DNA of 64,000 nt from Microbacterium maritypicum (GTDB lineage: Bacteria > Actinomycetota > Actinomycetes > Actinomycetales > Microbacteriaceae), in assembly GCF_041529975.1 (NCBI RefSeq), contig NZ_CP168030.1, forward strand, positions 1,550,001-1,614,000. The letters are read 5' to 3'. The notes under the pieces were generated by a model that saw only the letters and a program-made list of their open reading frames with translations, searched no databases and was not told the DNA's origin. Made by a program: the position numbers and the translations under genes. This document shows positions 60,756 to 64,000 of this stretch, piece after piece. The first letter of the stretch is position 1. Each line of letters opens with the position of its first letter.

Positions 60756-61879
60756 ATAGAGGCTTTGCGGGGCGCGTTCCCACGCTATGGCACGGAAGCG
60801 GGATCGCACGGGAGGCGGTGGGGCGCCTCACGGCGGGACGGGAGACCTTGGTGATCGCTGATGCGGCCGTCACGGTTCCCTTCCTGGACGACGGCAACGC
60901 CAGGATGATCGACATCGACGCACTCGCCTCAGACGTCACGACGGTGGTAGCTATCGCGCGCGAGATCGTTCGCCGCCCTCCACGCGTCATCGTGGCAGTC
61001 GGTGGAGGGAGCGTACTCGACGCCAGCAAGCTCGCCGCGCTCGCGCTCGCCAATGGGCGGGTGTTCGACTACGCCGTCGAACATGCGTCGAGGGCGCCAC
61101 TGACATTCCTGCCCGATGCTCCGCCGCCCGTCGACATCGTCACCATGCCGACTACGCTCGGCACCTCGTCGGAGACGAACAGTGTCGCCATCCTCAGAAA
61201 CGAACACGGCAATCGCCTCATCGTCGGGCGCTCCCTGAGGCCGCGTCACGCCATCATCGATCCCTGCAATTCGGTCACCCTCCGGCCGACTTCGGTCAGG
61301 GAGGGAGCGCTGGAGGCGTTCCTTCGCCTGGCAGGGGCGTCGACGAGTCCGGGAAGGAGTGCGAGGGCGAAAAGCGACGCCGTCACGCTCGGTAGGGCAC
61401 TCCTCGAGACCGCCGCTCGTCACTCGGGTTCCCCCACGGGAAGGTTGCGCGTCGCGCGTCTGAGCGCAGCGACCCAGCGCACCGCAGCGCTCAGGGGCCC
61501 CGACCCCTACGGCGCCCGTCATTGGTACCTGGCGAACGAAGTCGCGTTCGTGCTCGGGGTTCGCAAGATGGTCGCAACGGCTGGCATCATCGCTGCCGTG
61601 TGGCGGCGAATCTGCTCGGGTGAGTCACGCTGGGGGGATCGTGAGAGCCTCCAGGATTTCTGGGCCGGGGTCACCGCCGGGACCGGGTTGCCTCTCGATC
61701 CGCCCGCCGGCGCGGCTGCGCTCGTCGACGGGTGGGGAATCCCGTGCCCGGCGAAGCCGACGGCTGACGAGATCGGTCGCATCTCCACGGCCACCGAGAA
61801 AGCGTGGGGGCATCGCCAACCGATGCTTCGCGGACTTCTCGCGGCGGACTTCCGTGATGTGCTCCGCGATTCGTGCTAG
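60752..61879 (+). CDS. Daptide-type dehydrogenase/oxidative decarboxylase (MpaC-like)
   Basis: A 375-residue protein of the iron-containing alcohol dehydrogenase/glycerol dehydrogenase fold. The nucleotide part is clear: VIVAVGGGSVLDASKLAAL (84-93 GGGSVLDASK) and TMPTTLGTSSETNSVA (134-141). The metal site is not: the GMDALxHxxE block reads GALEAFLRL (185-193) without His, and the usual VPHG block appears as GVRKM (269-273), leaving only His257 nearby. In daptide biosynthesis the C protein oxidises the hydroxyl of the C-terminal Thr, after which CO2 is lost. It ends 64 bp before the first precursor gene. Confidence 0.8.
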   Translation: MNRGFAGRVPTLWHGSGIAREAVGRLTAGRETLVIADAAVTVPFLDDGNARMIDIDALASDVTTVVAIAREIVRRPPRVIVAVGGGSVLDASKLAALALANGRVFDYAVEHASRAPLTFLPDAPPPVDIVTMPTTLGTSSETNSVAILRNEHGNRLIVGRSLRPRHAIIDPCNSVTLRPTSVREGALEAFLRLAGASTSPGRSARAKSDAVTLGRALLETAARHSGSPTGRLRVARLSAATQRTAALRGPDPYGARHWYLANEVAFVLGVRKMVATAGIIAAVWRRICSGESRWGDRESLQDFWAGVTAGTGLPLDPPAGAAALVDGWGIPCPAKPTADEIGRISTATEKAWGHRQPMLRGLLAADFRDVLRDSC

Positions 61880-61943
61880 AACGCTCAGCCCGTTGGCACC
61901 CCCATGCCAACCTCTCACGTTCGACATGAAGGAGGTGAATTCA

Positions 61944-62078
61944 ATGAACAACGGTGTTGAAAGGCAGATCTGCTTTCAAGAACTCGACGAAATGGAAGCC
62001 CCCAGCTGGGAGAGCTTCTATGAAGGCGCGATCGGCGCACTGATACTCATCGGAATCGGCGCAGCCGCAGCGACGTGA
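61944..62078 (+). CDS. Daptide precursor peptide 1, 44 residues, C-terminal Thr
   Basis: A 44-codon gene behind a perfect AAGGAGGTG ribosome site (61929-61937). The leader contains the motif FQELDEMEA (residues 11-19). The core is hydrophobic and helix-prone (GALILIGIGAAAAT) and ends in Ala-Thr. All three small genes here share F-x-E-L-(D/E)-x-(M/I)-(E/D)-A and a C-terminal Thr, exactly what the neighbouring enzymes would modify into a dimethylated propanediamine end. The mature peptide would be a short membrane-active helix. The cleavage site cannot be placed with certainty; the acidic-aromatic stretch SWESFYEG (21-28) is near the leader-core border. Confidence 0.82.
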   Translation: MNNGVERQICFQELDEMEAPSWESFYEGAIGALILIGIGAAAAT

Positions 62079-62120
62079 TCTCGTCGACCCGATGAGGGTG
62101 ACGAAACGAAAGGAGGAAAT

Positions 62121-62246
62121 ATGCAGGCCACGATGCCGAAGCTCGAGTTCACCGAACTCGAGGCCATGGAAGCGCTGAACGACGGCGAGGACTTCCTGCG
62201 GGGATTCGCCGCGGGCGTCATCATCGGGATTCTCGCGCTGACGTAG
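62121..62246 (+). CDS. Daptide precursor peptide 2, 41 residues, C-terminal Thr
   Basis: A 41-codon gene with AAGGAGG (62109-62115) 5 nt before ATG. The leader motif is FTELEAMEA (residues 10-18). The core runs GFAAGVIIGILALT and ends Leu-Thr, followed by tandem stop codons TAG TAG. Leader similarity and the C-terminal Thr mark it as a second substrate of the same modification enzymes. The gene is too short for most automated gene callers. Confidence 0.82.
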   Translation: MQATMPKLEFTELEAMEALNDGEDFLRGFAAGVIIGILALT

Positions 62247-62281
62247 TAGTCGTATCCGACTACCGATTGAGGAGGTACCAA

Positions 62282-62401
62282 ATGCTGACGAGATCGCTGG
62301 AATTCCAGGAACTCGAACAGATCGACGCACCACTCGAATGGTGGGAGCACGCGGGCTACATCATCGCCATCATCGGCGGTGCGGCAGCGATCGCAACCTG
62401 A
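62282..62401 (+). CDS. Daptide precursor peptide 3, 39 residues, C-terminal Thr
   Basis: A 39-codon gene with TGAGGAGG (62268-62275) upstream of ATG 62282. The leader motif is FQELEQIDA (residues 8-16), followed by the aromatic-acidic PLEWWEHAG and a hydrophobic core YIIAIIGGAAAIAT ending Ala-Thr. It has the shortest leader of the three. A hairpin follows its stop codon by 7 bp. As with the other two, the expected modification is on the terminal Thr. Confidence 0.82.
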   Translation: MLTRSLEFQELEQIDAPLEWWEHAGYIIAIIGGAAAIAT

Positions 62402-62408
62402 CCGAGGG

Positions 62409-62435
62409 GTGCGGGCGGACCACACCCGCCCGCAC
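62409..62435 (+). terminator. Hairpin after the three precursor genes
   Basis: Perfect 10-bp stem GTGCGGGCGG (62409-62418) with CCGCCCGCAC (62426-62435), 7-nt loop, no U-tract. It lies between precursor 3 and the methyltransferase and could protect the precursor mRNA or reduce read-through so that precursors outnumber enzymes. Confidence 0.6.
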
Positions 62436-62463
62436 TCCACTGCTCACGCTGAGAGGCCATCGA

Positions 62464-63291
62464 ATGCCAGGACTGATCACCGAAGCCATGCAGGCGCGAC
62501 TCGACCTGGTCGGGGCGCGTCCCCGGGAACAAGACCTGTACGAAGGGGAGGGCACCGACTTCTATGAGCGACTCGTCGGCCCCGACCGTGCCGAGATTCG
62601 AGAGATGCTGGCACTCGCGAGAGATGCCGCGGGGCCTGTACTCGATCTCGCCGCGGGAAGCGGGAGAGTGACGATCCCGCTGGTGAGATCCGGCAAGCGA
62701 GTCACCGCCATCGACCTTTCGGACGACATGCTCGCCCACCTGCGACGCGCCTTGCCGGAGCGGTCGGCCGTCGAGTGCATCGTCGCGGACATGCGTCACT
62801 TCTCGCTGGAGGCCCGGTACGAGCTCGTCATCATCGGCGCGACGTCCATCACCTTGCTCGATCACGAAGGAAGGTCGCTTCTCTACGCGAACGTGCGGCG
62901 TCACCTCGCCCCCGGCGGCGTCTTCGCCTTCACCGTCGCCACAGGTGCGTCTGCGCAGAGTCTCGCCGTGCCGACAGAGCGTGAGATCAGAGTCCCTGGT
63001 AGAGGCCAAGACGACATCTATCTCTTCTCCCAGCAGGTGGAAGCGGACGGCGCGGCGCGGGTGGTCAATTGGGTCCGTGCCTCAGACGTGACCCCTGGCG
63101 GCGAAGTCACCATCCTCACCAGCCGATTGCAGCTGCTCAGCCACGAGGTTCTCGCGAGAGAACTCGTCGAAGCCGGCTTCCACGAACCTGCCGTATCTCC
63201 TGTTCGAACGCACCTCGGAGCGGAGATCCTCCTTCTCAAGACGTCGTGGGCGGGGGCCTGGGGAATGGCGGATGGCGATGTTTCCGACTAG
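62464..63291 (+). CDS. Daptide-type N-methyltransferase (MpaM-like)
   Basis: A 275-residue class I SAM-dependent methyltransferase. Motif I is PVLDLAAGSGRVTIPL (58-73), the Asp at the end of strand 2 is in VTAIDLSDDML, and motif II/III appear as IVADMRHF and ELVIIGATSITLL. Between residues 30 and 35 TDFYERL is typical of this family's N-terminal cap. In daptide biosynthesis the M protein dimethylates the new C-terminal amine. GAGAGG precedes ATG 62464. It overlaps the metalloprotease gene by 20 nt. Confidence 0.82.
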   Translation: MPGLITEAMQARLDLVGARPREQDLYEGEGTDFYERLVGPDRAEIREMLALARDAAGPVLDLAAGSGRVTIPLVRSGKRVTAIDLSDDMLAHLRRALPERSAVECIVADMRHFSLEARYELVIIGATSITLLDHEGRSLLYANVRRHLAPGGVFAFTVATGASAQSLAVPTEREIRVPGRGQDDIYLFSQQVEADGAARVVNWVRASDVTPGGEVTILTSRLQLLSHEVLARELVEAGFHEPAVSPVRTHLGAEILLLKTSWAGAWGMADGDVSD

Positions 63292-64000
63292 TTCCCTTCG
63301 GAGGAGAAAGAGCTCCGCACCAGCACCGCTCACTGCAGACACGTGTCCGCTTCTGTCGACCGGAGTCACGTTCGTGGGAGTCGGCGATGAATCGACGGGG
63401 ATAGCAGTGCTGCACGGCGTGCCTTCATCCAGGGTTTCGCGGCCGGTCGTCGACCTGCTGTCGGCGATGGACGGCACGACCTCGCTTCACGATCTGCATC
63501 TGCGCTTCGCCGCATCCGAGTCCTCCGAGAGCTTCCTCCAGCTGGTCCAGCGTTTCCGCGCCACGGGGCTGCTCGAGGGCGACACCAAGCTGCCGCCCGG
63601 TCGGCTGACCTATCGGCCCCCGTTCACGCTGCAGATCGCAACCCTTCGTGCGGCCGCCATCTTCGGTCGACTGCACCGTCTGATCGCGCCCCTCCCACGC
63701 CGGGCGATCCTGGTATCCGTTGCGGCCGTGCTCAGCCTGGGGTTCATGGCGGCCATCCTTCAGGCGAGAGAGCTGCTGAACGTCGTCACCACGCCCATGC
63801 CTTTGGGGGCGATCGTGGTTCTCGTCGCCGTCCTCGCGTGCCTCACCCTGCTCCATGAGAGCGCCCACGGCCTCACACTCACGCGCTACGGCGGCAGGTC
63901 CCGGCGCGCCGGCGTCATGCTCTTCTATCTCGCTCCCGCCTTTTTCGTCGATGTGACGGATGGCTGGCGCCTGCCTCGCCGTCGGCAGCGCGTGGAAGTC
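63272..64000 (+). CDS. Daptide-type intramembrane metalloprotease, truncated by window edge (MpaP-like)
   Basis: The frame from ATG 63272 (or 63278) stays open to the last base: 243 residues are visible and the gene continues past the window. Residues ~25-115 form a small soluble domain rich in short helices, similar in style to PqqD/RRE-type domains (GVPSSRVSRPVVDLLSAMDGTTSLHDLHLRF). Two hydrophobic helices follow (about 143-165 and 175-193), the second ending in zinc-protease motif HESAH (195-199, HExxH), then FFVDVTDGW. This is a site-2/M50-type protease fused to a leader-binding-like domain and probably removes the leader of the precursors. It overlaps the methyltransferase gene by 20 nt. 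Confidence 0.8.
   Translation, partial: MAMFPTSSLRRRKSSAPAPLTADTCPLLSTGVTFVGVGDESTGIAVLHGVPSSRVSRPVVDLLSAMDGTTSLHDLHLRFAASESSESFLQLVQRFRATGLLEGDTKLPPGRLTYRPPFTLQIATLRAAAIFGRLHRLIAPLPRRAILVSVAAVLSLGFMAAILQARELLNVVTTPMPLGAIVVLVAVLACLTLLHESAHGLTLTRYGGRSRRAGVMLFYLAPAFFVDVTDGWRLPRRRQRVEV

Noticed and set aside
61944..62401. Lantibiotic or lasso peptide precursors
   Set aside because: Cores lack Cys, no LanB/LanM, lasso cyclase or radical SAM enzyme is present, and the enzyme set fits modification of a C-terminal Thr.

Overview
The window is chromosomal DNA of a high-GC actinobacterium, most probably a Microbacterium (Microbacteriaceae). The grounds are strong G/C at third codon positions, the gene families present (RamB-controlled glyoxylate genes, tRNA-Trp-secE-nusG-rplKA, rplJL with an L10-type leader), many apparently leaderless genes with a TANNNT box 6-7 nt before the start codon, and two clusters described from Microbacterium species: riboflavin breakdown and daptide-like peptide biosynthesis. 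No computation or database search was run. All calls come from reading the sequence and its translations.

Layout. 1-5974: partial aldo/keto reductase, a small unknown gene, the glyoxylate shunt (aceB, aceA) and divergent ramB. 6087-12821: riboflavin uptake and catabolism (ABC transporter, riboflavin lyase, ribokinase, PadR-type regulator, flavin reductase, riboflavin kinase). The two promoters that drive it carry the same palindrome. 12911-16053: a small secreted protein and a DevS/DevR-like two-component pair with a DevR-box-like palindrome between the genes. 16497-26242: PucR-type regulator and a putrescine/GABA operon (gabT, putrescine oxidase, Usp, APC permease, two aldehyde dehydrogenases), ended by a very large hairpin. 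26418-32796: pyruvate:quinone oxidoreductase, then a TPR protein paired with an HSP90-family ATPase. 32992-35873: tRNA-Trp, secE, nusG, rplK, rplA. 35957-40142: DUF1801 protein, LysE/LysG export pair, MarR/MFS efflux pair. 40416-43396: a five-gene SipW-type surface-protein locus. 43412-46631: YqaJ-like nuclease, AbiEi/DUF559-like gene bounded by palindromic repeats, rplJ-rplL. 46712-51519: LacI-controlled sugar ABC transporter without its ATPase. 51618-57205: transsulfuration (CBS, metB), Bcr/CflA transporter, PAP2 phosphatase, GNAT, tRNA-Ser.

57386-64000 (right end) is the most unusual region: a compact peptide-modification operon closely resembling a daptide cluster. Two paralogous proteins of the putative RiPP-recognition family are followed by an aminotransferase, an alcohol-dehydrogenase-like protein, three precursor genes of 39-44 codons that all end in Thr, an N-methyltransferase, and a truncated membrane metalloprotease with HExxH. 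The C-terminal Thr of each peptide would be oxidised and decarboxylated, transaminated and dimethylated. The leader peptidase, exporter and regulator probably continue past the window.

Regulation is unusually readable here. Most local regulators sit beside a clear inverted repeat at a promoter (RamB, the riboflavin palindrome, DevR, PucR, LysG, MarR, LacI). These operators are inferences from symmetry and position, not demonstrated sites.
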